From Rhea pennata (Eukaryota > Chordata > Aves > Rheiformes > Rheidae): a stretch of DNA of 64,000 nucleotides. Both the position numbers and the translations under genes were made by a program. Below, in pieces: positions 37,301-50,444 of the stretch. The stretch covers positions 24,893,083 through 24,957,082 of the forward strand of contig NC_084671.1 of NCBI RefSeq assembly GCF_028389875.1, given 5' to 3'. How positions within the stretch are numbered: position 1 is the first letter of the stretch; each line of letters opens with the position of its first letter. Under the pieces are notes generated by a model, which did not search any database, was not told the origin of the DNA, and saw nothing but the letters and a program-made list of their open reading frames with translations.

Positions 37301-39591
37301 CTGATGAGGGCAATGCATCTATTGCAAGGGCAAACTACAGCCCATAAACCTTCGTACTGTCTGCTCACTGCAGCCTTTAGCTGTGCCACCTATTGATACG
37401 GGTGAAGGATGGCAGTGCAGGCAAACAGGGCTAATTATTCTCCTTCTTCTAGTCCCAGCAGTTACTTCTGTTTCCCTCAGAGCAAGACTGGCTTGGATGG
37501 TACTGTAACTTGGATACCTGGCAAACAACCTGAAAACTGGGCTGCCTGGACCAGATCTTGGCATCTAACAAGTCTACCTGGTCTCTTTAGCTTCACTGCC
37601 TGGGTGGCATTCTTAGAGAGTTGCTCTTTAAACAACATAGTAGTTTTTAAAGCCGCAGAGATATAAGTGGTTTCCTCAGTCTACTTTTCCTGTAATACAG
37701 AAATCAGATACTTGAAAGGAAAACAAGAACTTTGTTAGCTAAGCATTTTCATCTGCTAATAATCCCCTTTGAGGGCCTGATTTTCTTTAATACTACAGTT
37801 GTTTTGTGGAAAAGATTAGCACATCCTGAGGACTTCTTGTAAGGCCTCCACAACCACAGAGCTCAGACAGACAACATCCCCTCTCACGAGGGGCACAAAA
37901 AACTCCTCTGAGTTGACACCAGAGAGGCCTGCTCAAGTTTTCAGACCTTTCCTTATAGGCAGCTCATGCAGGCCTAGCATCCAGGGGCTGCTATTATTTT
38001 TGCAAGCCTTCTCATTCTGTGGGACAGAGGGGACCCAGTACAGAGAAGGAAGCTTTCCTGTTAGTTCCTGGAATAAAACATTTCTCCCCCAGTATAAGAG
38101 CTTGCCCTGGGCAGGCTCATTCCTCTGCTGAAGGGCCTACAACGTAACTGCAAAAGTTCTGAATCTGAAATGTTTCCATTTTACTTTTGCCTCTCTGAAA
38201 ATTCAATGTGACCCAATACTTTATGACAGAAGTGAAGGATTTGACTTTTCTAATCATGGTTCAAAATGCAACCACTGAAACTATACATACATAAGACTTG
38301 GCAATTTTCTGTAGCCCTTTTTCTTGTAATCTGATCTTCATTTGTTCCTGAGAGTGGAAGTATTCATTTTAAATCTGGACTTGTTCCAGATGAGAAATTA
38401 GACTGGTTCCTCTGGGTGCCACATCACTGCTTTATGTAGATTTCCATTGCTATAATTTATTCCGGAAATGCTTAACAAAAGCCTGTATAGGTCTATATGA
38501 TGGCTGTTTACTACCAAGAAAAGTATCGCAACAGTTGACCTTATAAATACACAGAAGAGTTAAAAATGAGCAGGACTTTGTAAACTATAACATCAAGGTT
38601 AGTTGATCAGAGAGAACATTTAGCAAAGATTCAATTTCAAATTTAGTTTAGGACTTCTAAACACAACAAGCCACACAGAAAAAAAAACATTAAATTCCTA
38701 CTTGGGAAACATAACAATAAGACAATGTGGACCGGACTGGCATTGCTGGCTATTCATAAACAGGAGTCAACACCTAAGTAGACTAGGACACAATTTACAA
38801 GTTAGCGAGATTGGCCTTGAGAAGCCTTGGAAGGGAGAACAAAGTTCATATTGGATGTTACAGAATAAGAGAAGATAGGGAAAGTATGCAAAGTGCCAGA
38901 CATCCAGGTTAGCATAGCCAAATAGAGGAATCCCATGTTTGTGACAATATTTGGAGTGGATATGACAGGCAAGACTGTGCTTATCAAGGCCAGAGGGAAA
39001 ATTTTGGTACATGGGAAGTAAAATGTACAGAGCATGAAATAAAAGTTTAGTTGTATGGATAAAAGGATTTTATCCATAAGATAGATTCATTGCAGATAAC
39101 AGCCTGGATGTGAGGCCAGAGAGAGAACTTGAACTGAAGATAGCACTGCAATGACTGGCAGGATAGTGGGCTATAGCCAGCAGAAGGAAAGGAGCTGGCT
39201 CAGGAAAGTTAACTGCAAACAGACTTAAACCATTTCGGAACTTACAAATGATTGCTAGGGCCTGGTTATCTAACCCTAACTTTAGCAATTCAGTAAACAT
39301 CACAGACTGCAACATAAAGATGATGCAAGATTCAGTGTGATCCAAGCTATGCTCTGCAGACACAACCAGCTTGTACTTAGCAATCAATGAGCCAGATGCA
39401 ACTCTAACTATGCTAAATGCCTGTAGAAAGTACCTTCTTGAAAACAGAAGAATTTGGGATTGTCAACGGCAGCAAAATCCAAGGCTCAAGTAGGTATCCA
39501 ATATAAATAAGCCGAAAGGCTTATAATAGCTATGGAAAGAGATTATTTACAGACTATTTTATTCTAGGCCTCTTATTTGGCAAAGATTTTG

Positions 39592-39614
39592 TGCATGAGA
39601 ATTTGTCTCATGCA
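39592..39614. repeat. Perfect 9-bp inverted repeat, 5-base loop
   Basis: TGCATGAGA at 39592-39600 is the exact complement of TCTCATGCA at 39606-39614, separated by ATTTG. It would form a short hairpin as RNA or extruded DNA. It is too short for a microRNA precursor, and no function is visible. Confidence 0.7.
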
Positions 39615-40032
39615 TCAGACAGGTCTGTGCAGGCAGCTCTTTCATAAAGAGAGATAAGAAAAGAAATCAGGTTGATGAAAGCCTAATGGAAGCGCTGAAA
39701 ATTGTTTTCTAGACTGTGACCTTGGCTCAGAGGTTGAACATGAGCTGTGAAGCAGACAATGAGCACGGAAATGAGCTGCAAACCTGGCAGCAAATCTGCA
39801 AACTTTGTTTGGAACCAGAGATTATGGGCACAAATTCAGACAGCCTGACCCTGCCCATGTAATCATATGCACCAAGCACACAGTGATAAGATATTCTTAC
39901 AGGGACACTTGGCTACCTACGAAAGTAAAACAGAAAATCACAGGCTCAGACACTTTCGCAGGGGTAAGTTTTGAAAGGATGCTATTTAAGTAATTTACGA
40001 TTAAAAAGAAAAAAAAAGACAAGAAATGGCTA

Positions 40033-40055
40033 TATAATATATCCGCTATATTATA
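40033..40055. repeat. AT-only inverted repeat, 9-bp arms
   Basis: TATAATATA at 40033-40041 pairs perfectly with TATATTATA at 40047-40055 around TCCGC. The arms are wholly A/T, so chance origin in AT-rich DNA is likely. Confidence 0.6.
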
Positions 40056-43000
40056 ATGCAATTCCATTTGTTCACATGCTCATGAAATACTTTCATTAAC
40101 TTGTTTTTCCTGTTTAAATTTGTTAGGATGGGTCTGTTGAAAAAAAAATCAGAAAAGGAATATAGTCATGAAGGTGAAAAATACTGGTCTCAGGAGAAGT
40201 ACATGCAATGCAGTTTAAGGAAGGCAGGCGAAAGTGGCTGCAAAACATTGGAAGTGTGTCACTAGATTACGGAGGTGGACTCACACTGAGCTGATCCCCA
40301 GCAAAACAACCAGACTACATTACTACTACATGACTATGTCACTCTTACACGAAACAGTTGAAGAGGCTCTGTCTGGTTTTAATTTCTGTGCCTTTTTTGC
40401 TGTGTAGCTTGGGGAAAGAAGAGGTTACTAAGTTAGGGTAGGTCCATGGTGGGAGTGCTTTATCAGCACAGATACTATGTATTATACTATTAAGCTGGCA
40501 CAGCATTTCCAGTCCAGATGCAGTTTATAGCAGCAAAAAAAGTTTTTAAGAGTGTAGCTTCTTGTTTCCCTGGGAATGAAAAGTACACTTTTCATACAGG
40601 TGGCTTCTGGCAACATTACTGTTTGTCAGGTCAAATCTCAGTGTGCTGATCTGTGCATATCTGCACAATGGCAAAATATTTAATACAGTCCTGGTCCTTG
40701 AGCAATGAGGGAACTTATGTTCTACCTGTAAAACAATGCTTTGGTTTCTGAGTACCTACTGAGTGGCATATAAACGCTGGAGAAGGACAGGAAGTAGTGC
40801 CTGGACTGTACTTCTTTCCTGTCCAAAGCTGATTCTGACTCAGGTTGAAAATTTGAGGTCTGCAAGCAAGCAAAAACATATAGTGTTCAGAATCAAAATA
40901 TTACATGGGGCACCGGAACAGCTGCAAACCCTTTCCTTGTGGGTGGTCAGTCTATAGGAGGACTGAAATCCAACCTAGTATTGCCAGTCCTACTAAAAGT
41001 TTCCTACAAAATGTGCTTCTGAAAAAATCATAGTACTTTTTTGTAAGTGTGCATAGTTGCTCATAGCACTATTCAGAAATGATACATGCCCTGAGAAATT
41101 GAGGAGGCTGGGAAATGAAAGAAAAGTATTTTTTATTTTTAAAAATTTGCTAATTATTTATTACAATTTTTAATACATTATTTTATGGAAAGAGAGTTCT
41201 GAATAACTCCATTGCAGATCATTGAGACAGACTGTCCATTTGTGTTGTGCCTGCTCATTACAACCAATTCTGCACTCTTAACTGGCAAGGCTTCTATGCA
41301 GGGAGTCATCTTTCCTCTTTTCCTGGAGGGATTTTTTTTCTAGTAGAACTGAATTTTCACAAAGAAAATTTAAACTTCTGAAAAGCAGTGTATTCCCTAT
41401 CTGAAAATAATTCCAGCAAGAAATTCCCAGCTAACTTCTAATCTGCATAACCAGCTGGTGCAATTAGCTCTGCATGATAATGCTAAAGCAGAGATATTAA
41501 ATAACCTTGGCAACAAGGTTACAGTAATTCAAATGACCACGGTAGACGAAAAATGCTTCAAGGCATTCTGTCATGGTGGAAACAATTCCTGCAAATGCCT
41601 GCCTCACTTTCCCTTTCCCAGCATCTACTTAAATTAAGTTCATCAGGTTTTTTAGGGGTATGGGACTAGGGTGCTGTCATTAGTTTTCCAGTGATTTAAA
41701 ATCTCCTTCAACTGCAATCAGCAGCCTCTTCTGATAGCTTAGAAGTCTGCATTAGCCTACTCTTTGTCAGAATATGTGGTTCACTCATTTAATCACCCTG
41801 AATTCTGAGGCTTGTAACACAGACATACCTTTGTCCCAGACAAGATAAAGAGGGACCTTATATTGCCCTGCTATGAAATGCTTCATCCCAGGCCCTTAAG
41901 GGATCAGTGGCCTGAGTTTTCTAGATTTTAGCTTGTCCCTGACATTAACAGCTCCCAAGATACTCTTCTCCCTAGCAAAGGCTGCATCAAACATTTTTAA
42001 ACAAATTGCCTCAGGCATATGAGGAACTGATCTTGCATAGCATCCCTTTTGGCCTTAAAGTGCCAGTATTCTGTTGCAGTGAACAAAAGATCCCAAATGT
42101 TGTATTTTTAAGATAATATGTGGAAAAGATAAGGTAAGATTCAAGAATAAGCCTCAAAAAGAAAAATAACCACAAAATTTAAAGTATGTACAGTGAGGCT
42201 TAGAAATTCAACTGATAAAAGAAAAAGTCACATCACAAACAGATCATCGAATGTATAAGGAAGGAATTGAGAGTCTGGACATCACTGAGACTATTCCACA
42301 GTTTTAGTTGGCATGTACAGCTGAGATACCACCAAAACTGAATCACAAAGGGATAGTTAATAGAAGGAACTGATTAATGAGTATGAATAAAAGCTGAGAT
42401 GGTATTCACCCACAAATGCTAGGGAATCTGCAAATGAAATAAGTTGCCCAGGAAATAATAAAAAGTGAAACACTCTGCCAGGGAACTGGATCAATCTATA
42501 ATGATGATGACGAGTTACCTCAGAAATAGGAGACTGAAAACCCCTCTTGCACTGCCAGGGACAGTGTTTGGACCTAAAAGGCCAGCACCAGATCTACTGC
42601 CTTGCTGCAACCCACTCCATTAACCTGACTGGTATTCCTGCTCTGCCACCTTGTGCTCACCAGGTGACAATACACTGCTTCACAAAATGAGTTAACTGCA
42701 TAAGTAACATAATCGTTAAAGTCCTTCTGGCTTAAACTTTCTGAGTCCACACTAGCATACAATCCAGCCTATGCCACTTGATGCGTTACAAACAGGACAC
42801 AAACACGAGATGTGCTGAACTATCAAAATCCTTTCTGTACTTTTTTCAAGGCCAAGATGCTCACAAGTGTTTTAGGATTTTTCAGTGATCATAAGCTGCA
42901 TTTTGAGTTCATAAAAATGCAGATCACCAGGTGAGATCTGCGTGGTGGACATTTCTCACAATTGCTGCCAAAGGCTTTATGTCTTCTGACCTTGTCTACT

Positions 43001-43059
43001 GGGCTGTCAAGGAGAAAGAAGCACACCCCAGGGCTCAGAGCAGGGAACACACATTGAAC

Positions 43060-43205
43060 TTCTGCATCCTGTTACTAATTCTGACACAAACCTGTAATAC
43101 TTTGAATAAATATTTCACCATTCTGAGTCTGTTGTTTACTTCATCGTAAAACAGAAATTATACTTATCTCACAGGGGCAACAGGACTTTGGTGAGATTTT
43201 TTACA
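43060..43205 (+). mobile_element. Decayed MIR-type (CORE/L2-tail) SINE fragment, sense
   Basis: The stretch TTCTGAGTCTGTTGTTTACT (43121-43140), then TCATCGTAAAACAG and TTATCTCACAGGG, follows in order the 3' half of the MIR consensus (CTGAGCCTCAGTTTCCTCATCTG, TAAAATGGG, ACCTCACAGGG). L2 and MIR share this tail, so the exact family is uncertain. It is an ancient insertion with no coding role. Confidence 0.5.
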
Positions 43206-46200
43206 GCAGATGAGGCTTTAGAGATCTGCAAACCACTTTACTTTACAAGCTGACAGACATGCCTCTTGAAGACAGGACACATACCGGGAGCCCAGAAGAT
43301 TACCTTCAGTAGAAAAAATCCAAACAGCTGGAATGCTCTCACACCTCACAGCTTTTCAGATCATTTTTTCCAGGTACAGGCTAACCTCTTTGTTTTTTGG
43401 GGCATTGTCAGCATTCAGGTAATGTGGGAATTTTCATGTGCCTAAGCTGTCACCATTAGCAAGCATCCCAGATGGCTGGGGCATGGCAAAGAAACTGTAC
43501 TTGTAAGCAGCAATCTTAGGAATGCTTGAAGTTGTGAGTCTACCTGATAAATTCCTCACAGCAGTTGACCTGGCTTCATCCAGCCACAGAAACACATCTA
43601 TGACGCAAAAATACTGCAGCAAGGACCTGCTGCCTGAGGCTACTATTTGAGAGACTCAGCAAGATTATGTATTTAGGGCCTGAAAAATGAAAGATCAGCC
43701 ACTAGGTGTCATAGCTCCCCTGGCAGTCCTGCTGATTTGCCTCCCATGAGGGAATCCTGTATCCCACCCTAATGAACTGGCAACACTCTGATAATTTCCA
43801 GGCTGTACTGCACAGTGCTACATGGGGCAAATTGGTTCATTGCTCACTTTTAGTGCATGGAAAAACAGTCTCTAGATTAAAACCACAGTAAGGTTCTGCA
43901 TACCACAAATTCATGTGCTGGCTACTCAAACTGCAGCATATTTGTGTTTGGGTTTCTCGAAGGATTAAGCCTCCTCCCTGATTGGGAAGCATGCCTGGGT
44001 CAGGAGAGCAGTCAGGAATGTAGCTATTCCTAGCTACTTTGAACAGGGGCAGACATTAGCCCTTTATGCTGCTGCCTAAGAGCTCAGACAAGTTGGTTGT
44101 GTACGGTGGACACATGAGTCACTGAATAAGAATAACCACTTTAGCCGCGAGGGAGTAAGTTTCCATTTATATGAACTGAAATATAAATAAAAGTAATTTT
44201 TACTTAAGTGCTTACACTGAAAACATACTAAGAATGAAATCCTGCTGGTGTAGTGGTGACTGGTGAATGAGTCCTCTCTCAGGAATTCCGCTGAGACACT
44301 GTACCGCTCTGTTCATCAGGCAGACTCCTCTGCCTGCCTAGTTACCTTTTTGTTGTCTCCTTCTTGCAATAGGGAAATATTAGCAGCTGGCATGAAGGAA
44401 TCAGAGTGCAGAAATAGCTATACTCTGAATGATATCTACAAGAGCTCATACTCAAACAAGCTATTAAGTCTCAATACACCAGAGAGGTCAATTCTGGCTA
44501 ATTTGGTGTTATTTTTCAGGAATACCTATAGCTGTTCCTTCATGAGCGATGTCTGTATGAAGAGTGGGCATAGTCTTTCTTCTATTACCTAATTCAAAAT
44601 CTAATCCTGGGCTTCTATAAATCATTGGTTTCCCACCCACAAAGCAAGCCACTTTGGTGAACCCTGGCAAAGGACTCTGCCAGACCTGCCCTGGCCTCCT
44701 GCAAGGTGACACATGCATAACTATAGAGAGAAACAGAGGGATCCACCTGCACCCATTTGCTCAATTTTAGTGTCACAGATTTACTAGAGTCACAGAGAAG
44801 GCTGAGAACTACAGTATTCTGTGACTGAAACAGTATTTGCATTTGAATCGACAAAACTGGAAACTCTTATGACATTGCTAATTTGGTACCAGTTGCACTC
44901 TGGTGGTAGCCTATTTTTATTCCTGTTATTAGCTATTTTCCTTCACTCATTCTTATAACAAAATATTGTTAAATAAAAAAGTGGAAATAGTTGTGTGGAC
45001 ACTTAGGATGTTTCTGCTTATATTGCAGGTGCAACACTGAAGAATCCACTTGTAGATACGGATGCTGCCTGCTCGTATGTTACACAGCATGACATACCAT
45101 CATGAGGTTACATTGATGCCAGACTCAACAAGGATTTCCCTCTAGAACACCTGCCAGAGGTGTCACAGTGGAAAATGATGCTAGTCTGTCTAACTGACAA
45201 ATAGGGTTAAGAGTTCATGACAACTTCACATTCTTGAAACCCTGTTTGCAGATTGGTCGTAACTAACTTTTTTTTTTTAATCATCAGTAAGATTTTGAAG
45301 AAAGTTATGCCATGACAAGAAGGTTTAACAAAAGAGATGGTGTATTTCTGATAGCTGAAAATGCCACTGTATTTTTAAAACACAAGTATGTGCAGAATAA
45401 GCACTCACTTGGACAGGTAAAATTCTTTTCAATTGTATTAATTTTTCTTGAATTTTACAGAAATGCTTTATATATTTTATTGCAACTGTTTAAACATCTT
45501 AAAGCAATAGGTTTATCTAGAGTATAGATTGCATTGGTATGGCAAGATTTACTGCCTGGGGAAAAGAATTTTGTAAATATGCAAATAAAAATCGAGGAAG
45601 CATAATATATTATGCCCTATATTGTTGGAAGACATATTTTTATCATGTAGCAGAAATGGTGAATAAGATCAAGATGTGTACTTGAAAATAACTTTCTAAA
45701 AGATAAGTTATTCGATTCTGTTTTAAGGGAGAGAAAACATGTTGCTTTCATCCCAGACAGTGGCAGTAGTTAATCTTACATAGATCTTATTTTCTAATTT
45801 AGAAACTAATCTCAAAATACTGGGTAGAATACACTGTTAATCCAATTTTCAACTTTTAGAAAGAAGCATTTAGAGTCAGTTTAACAGAAAAATCATTATT
45901 TTCATACCCAACTCTAATCTGGTCTGGACTGTTTAACACTTGAGAAGTATATCAAAATCCTGCACTTCGTGGGTAGAACTAAATCATCAAATGGTCCCAT
46001 CTGCTCTTAGTGTGTTTGAAGAGATCGTAACTATCTCCTATCTTGTGTCATGCCTCAGACAGTATCTAACGCCTGCTGTCTTGGGGCAAAGTGGAAGAAG
46101 GACTTATGAGGCTGGGGAATGAAGCAAGGAAAAATAATTTCTTCATGACTCAACAGTGACTACACTCCTTGATACAGAAGAGGGCATGTACTTACTCCTA

Positions 46201-46406
46201 AAATTCACTGTGGTGGGGAGGGAGGAATTAATCTTATTTGGCTTTAGCCATCTAGGTAACTTAATTGTCTGTACCTTGCCTATAGTCAACAGAAGAAGAC
46301 AAATAACTGCAGATGTTGAATCACTTTATGAAAATACTGTGCTCTCTCTATTCACCATGGAAGGCTCCTAGGCAAAAAATTTACAGTAGATGTCTACCTT
46401 TTTGAT

Positions 46407-46834
46407 GTCCAGCGTAGGGCTACACAGATGATCAGAGGGCTGGAGCACCTGCCCTATGAGGAACGGCTGCGAGAGCTGGGCCTCTTCAGCCTGGGGAAGA
46501 GAAGACTGAGGGGGGATCTGATCAATGTGTACAAGTACCCGAAGGGAGGGTGTCAAGGGGACGGGGACAAACTCTTTTCAGTTGCCCCATGTGACAGGAC
46601 AAGAGGCAATGGGCAGAAATTGAAGCACAGAAAGTTCCGCCTGACTGTGAGGGGGAATTTCTTCCCTGTGAGAGTGACGGAGCACTGGACCAGGTTGCCC
46701 AGAGAGGTTGTGGAGTTTTCTTCTCTGGAGATCTTCAAAGCCCGCCTGGATGCAACCCGTGACCGTGCTGAGTGGGGAGGTTGGACTAAATGATCTCCAG
46801 AGGTCCCTTCCAACCTTACTGATTCTGTGATTCT
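46407..46834 (+). mobile_element. CR1 LINE 3' fragment, copy 1
   Basis: This is the 5'-truncated 3' end of a chicken-repeat-1 non-LTR retrotransposon. An open frame (46428-46793) encodes the typical end of CR1 ORF2, downstream of the reverse transcriptase: [20 protein letters not shown], then [15 protein letters not shown] and [18 protein letters not shown]. The element ends with the diagnostic avian tail GGTTGGACTAAATGATCTCC, AGAGGTCCCTTCCAACCTTA and a short ATTCTGTG-type terminal repeat. It lacks the CTAGGTGACCCTTCTTGAGC segment present in copy 2. It cannot be active because it lacks endonuclease and reverse transcriptase. Confidence 0.95.
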
Positions 46835-46835
46835 A

Positions 46836-49800
46836 AAGTTAGATGATTTCTACCTTAAATAATTCAGAATGCTAAGAATATATAACCAGACTGTTTGACT
46901 GATGTCTACATCTTGTAGAATCTGGTGTTATTGAAAAAAAGCATAATGCATAAAGACGGGGATCCAGTAAAATCAAATCACATGCACTAGATATCGTACA
47001 CACTTTCTCAATATTACTCTACAATTACCCATAAGAGAAGTTTCTCTCTCCAGTGCTCCAAGATTGCCAAAATAAGTCATCTTTCAGAACACAGTCAATT
47101 TACCAGAGTAAGCATCTCCCTAAACAATAGATTAGAGATGCCCAGGGCCTTCTTCCATGGCACAAAAATAAGCGTCTAGAGACTGTTCAGAATTGCCATT
47201 TAGAATATGAAAGCTTGAAATTCCAAGCTCAGTTCATCATACAGACATTCTTTCCTAAAGCACTAAGAGACACATTATATTTGGACTAATAAAATAACAG
47301 TAAATATAGGGCTTTACATTCCAGTAACAAAAAGGGGCTGTACAAGAATAACATGATCCCTTTCCCTTTGAAATTACTACACTTAGCCTCTTCACCATCT
47401 TCACTCACCAACTCTCTTTGTAATAACAGCAGCTGAGGCACAGAGCCTCAAGAGAGCACAGAGGCAGAATTTCTTGACCCAGCAGCACACTGTACATCTC
47501 TTCCCTGGATTTCAGACTGAAAAATCAACAGCACGGAGAAAAGAAAGGCTTTGTTCCTACACTTTGTTCCTACACTGTACTGTTCCTCTACAGCTCTCAA
47601 ACTGCATTTCAAAGGAGATAGTATTGCTTTTACTGTTTTACAGAGGCACAGAGCAACAAATGATTTGTCTAACATTACTTATCTTTTTAATTGGTGTCTT
47701 CTTTCTCTTTCTGTTGCTTTTCTCCCTGTAAGTCCTATTCATCTGTCAGATCTACACAGTTCCTGCCACTGCTTATGTTAAAAGTACCCAGATATTTTCC
47801 CTGTGCTTCATGCCCAGTGCAAATAGCTTCCCTTCTGCAGGGCTTTTTCTTCTGACCTCACTGACCTTAAAGCTGGGCTCAGTGGTACTGTCTCTGCCAG
47901 ACCAGTGGTGCCCTTGTGATACAACTCAAAGGGAACCAGTGCAGACAGAGAAGTTGAACTTTTACCCTTCTTATATAGGTCCCACATTAACACACACATC
48001 CCACAGTTTCACATGCACACTCTGCTGTTAGAGGAGAGACAAGATTTATGAGCCACCTGCAGTGTTTGAGTTTATGGACACATTTAGTTCTAGCAGTAAG
48101 TATGCTCTGAGATTCAGAGGTCCTGGGTTCAACCTATGCTGCCAAAAGAACAACTGGGGATCTGTGTTACACACCATGGAAAAAACGCCTGTGGGTAGTC
48201 TATTCTAATTCTCCCTATGGAGTTTCATGAATGCCAGTGCAATGTTGGGGGAAGCTGAAAAATCTTAAGGGCTAAATCTTTTTTCATTTGAGCAACTAAA
48301 GGAAAACCTACCTTCTCAAGATCAGAATGAATCTGATGCTTACTAGGTCTGGCTGCAAACTGGTTCAGAGGGAGGATTTTTAAACTCCTCCTATTTCATG
48401 AATAGTATTTCTTCAGTTCAGAAAGGAAACTGTGCTGGTGAAATTAACCCATCCAATGTGAAAGCTCATTCCATATGTAGTGTGTAGCTGTGAGAACAAG
48501 TTCCTATGGCTTGCTTTCAGCCTAACATATTATCACTTCCCTTTGGTGTTAGATGGCTTTTAAACTTTTAAATGGATAATGTGTATACAGAAAATCAAGA
48601 TAAATGATGAAAACCTCTGCACAGATTTTTGTGGCTATGAAATTTCAGATCAGTTTCTATGAAACAGATTACACATTTCCTGTACTGCTTTTGCAAAAAT
48701 GGAAGCAGTGACAAGCTGTGTGCACATATAAGATCAGAATAATAATTAAAATAAAGAACAACACTTTATATGCTAAAGACAACCTCCAAAGAGAAAAAGA
48801 AAAATTTCCCTGCTCATCGTTCACTACAATGTGAACATAAAAATGTTCTGAAAAGGATTATTTTAAAAAAGCTATTGTCTGCTAAGGACATCAAGCCCTA
48901 ACATTTCTTCTCTTAATGCAGAATTCACTGGAATCTCAGAGGTTTATTGGGAACTCTCAGGACATAGATTGAAACTCCAAGTATGAAGATCAGGTGCCTG
49001 AGCACACTTAATAAAACCTCACTTGCTGCTGCAAAAAGAGAGAGCACTCATCACCTTGCATAATTGGAGTGTAATTAATCCAATACTAATTAAAATGGCA
49101 GGAAAAATGCAGGCAGAAATACCAGACATATATACACTGTCAGATAAGTGTTCCTTCTAAGAGAGGGTATTAAAATGAGCTTTGGGCATTCAACTCAAAT
49201 ACAAGTGACATTAACTTAGCAAAAATCCTAAAGTAGTAGTTTCCTTCACAGAGAGTGCTTCATTGTTCTGAGTAGTTCAGAGTGTTTGGTGGCAAGATAT
49301 TGTAAATGTGCATGCTTTGCAGCAAATGCACAGGAAGCTCAGTAAAGCTGCAGTTAAATTGAAGGATACTTAAAGGAGAAAAATGTTACATATTCTGATT
49401 TCTACTTAATGAAAGGAATACAGACCAGTGGTGCTTTTGGAGGCGAAAATATTCATGCACACTTGTACACGTGCCTAAGAAGAGGGCTCATCTGAAGCAT
49501 GTACTGTTTAAAAATCTGAATAGCAGATTAACAAAATTTTCAGTACATATGATTAATGTAATTAAAATACATGCATTTATATGCTATGTTTAACATATTT
49601 TGTTAACTATTTTTCAGATAAGTCATATCTGATGTATATATGTTTTATGTATTATATTTTAGTTACCATATTCTACATAACATATTAAAGTCATTTGTAT
49701 CCTATGTTATGTTTGGTCTGTTCTCAACAGCATTTTATTATTTTACATGTCATTAATGATTCACTATTTTCCAGCACTGCAAATTCAGTATTCACCAAAA

Positions 49801-50444
49801 AACCTACTGTTTATGAAGAGTTTATGTATGGTTTTAAATCCCCAGCCTACACCTGAGGCTTGCAGAGGCAGTATTTCCCTACTCCTCTATCCAAAAGGAC
49901 ATGACATACCAGTCAGCCAGCACTGGGTTATTGAGATCAGGATGCTACTTGCTCCTGTCATATTCCAAGGAAGCTAGCAGATTTTCAGGTGTATATCATT
50001 TGGAAAGTGGATTGGTTTCTAAACTTAGGCATTTACTGCTCTGGGAAGGCCTGTGTTTAAGAAGAAAGGAAGTCTGAGCCACTCGAGGAATTAGTTCCGA
50101 CCTAATAAGGTTAGTGCCTTACCTTTTATAACATGGTCCTTGAAGAAAGTACAAATTTCCAGGCACCTCTGTGTGTGTCCAGTATTTGTAAGCCTGGAGG
50201 AATGAGAAAAAAATAAATAAATCTAGCATAAGGGAGCACAGACTGGAGTTTGAAGCCTAAAGCTAAATACATGCATGGGGGGAACCATTTAAGTCAAAGG
50301 ATATTTACAAAGGTATCAAAACTTCAGAACAATGAAGTCCCTTCAGGTTTTTTAAGCTGAAAAACTGTACTTCTCACCTTACTTTCTTCTAGGTATATTT
50401 TAAATATATCTATACAACTCTGTTAGCTTTATAAATACTTTCAA
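46836..50444. other. AT-rich stretch between the two CR1 copies
   Basis: No gene is seen. A MIR-like antisense fragment may lie at 47635-47690. A cluster of homeodomain-type TAATTA/TAATTG sites lies at 49061-49092. The rest is unique AT-rich sequence. Confidence 0.6.
47635..47690 (-). mobile_element. Possible MIR/L2-tail fragment, antisense
   Basis: TTTTACAGAGGCACAGAG, then ATGATTTGTCTAACATTA, resembles the antisense MIR/L2 stretch ACTGAGGCACAGAG...AGTGACTTGCCCAAGGTCA with a small deletion. The match is short and may be chance. Confidence 0.3.

Larger units (their letters stand above)
31360..46400. other. AT-rich gene-free stretch
   Basis: No convincing exon or RNA gene was found on either strand. 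The best open frames (minus strand 35565-36026, 153 codons; minus strand 38767-39387, hydrophobic fragments in changing frames) have no recognisable domain. Recognised items are a MIR-like fragment at 43060-43205 and two small perfect hairpins at 39592-39614 and 40033-40055. Confidence 0.6.

Noticed and set aside
38767-39387. Run of hydrophobic minus-strand frames that might be a decayed membrane protein or receptor
   Set aside because: The pieces are in changing frames and show no receptor motifs. Hydrophobic codons are expected from T-rich DNA.
48110-48140. tRNA B-box-like GGGTTCAACC
   Set aside because: No matching A box or cloverleaf around it; chance or a remnant of an old SINE.
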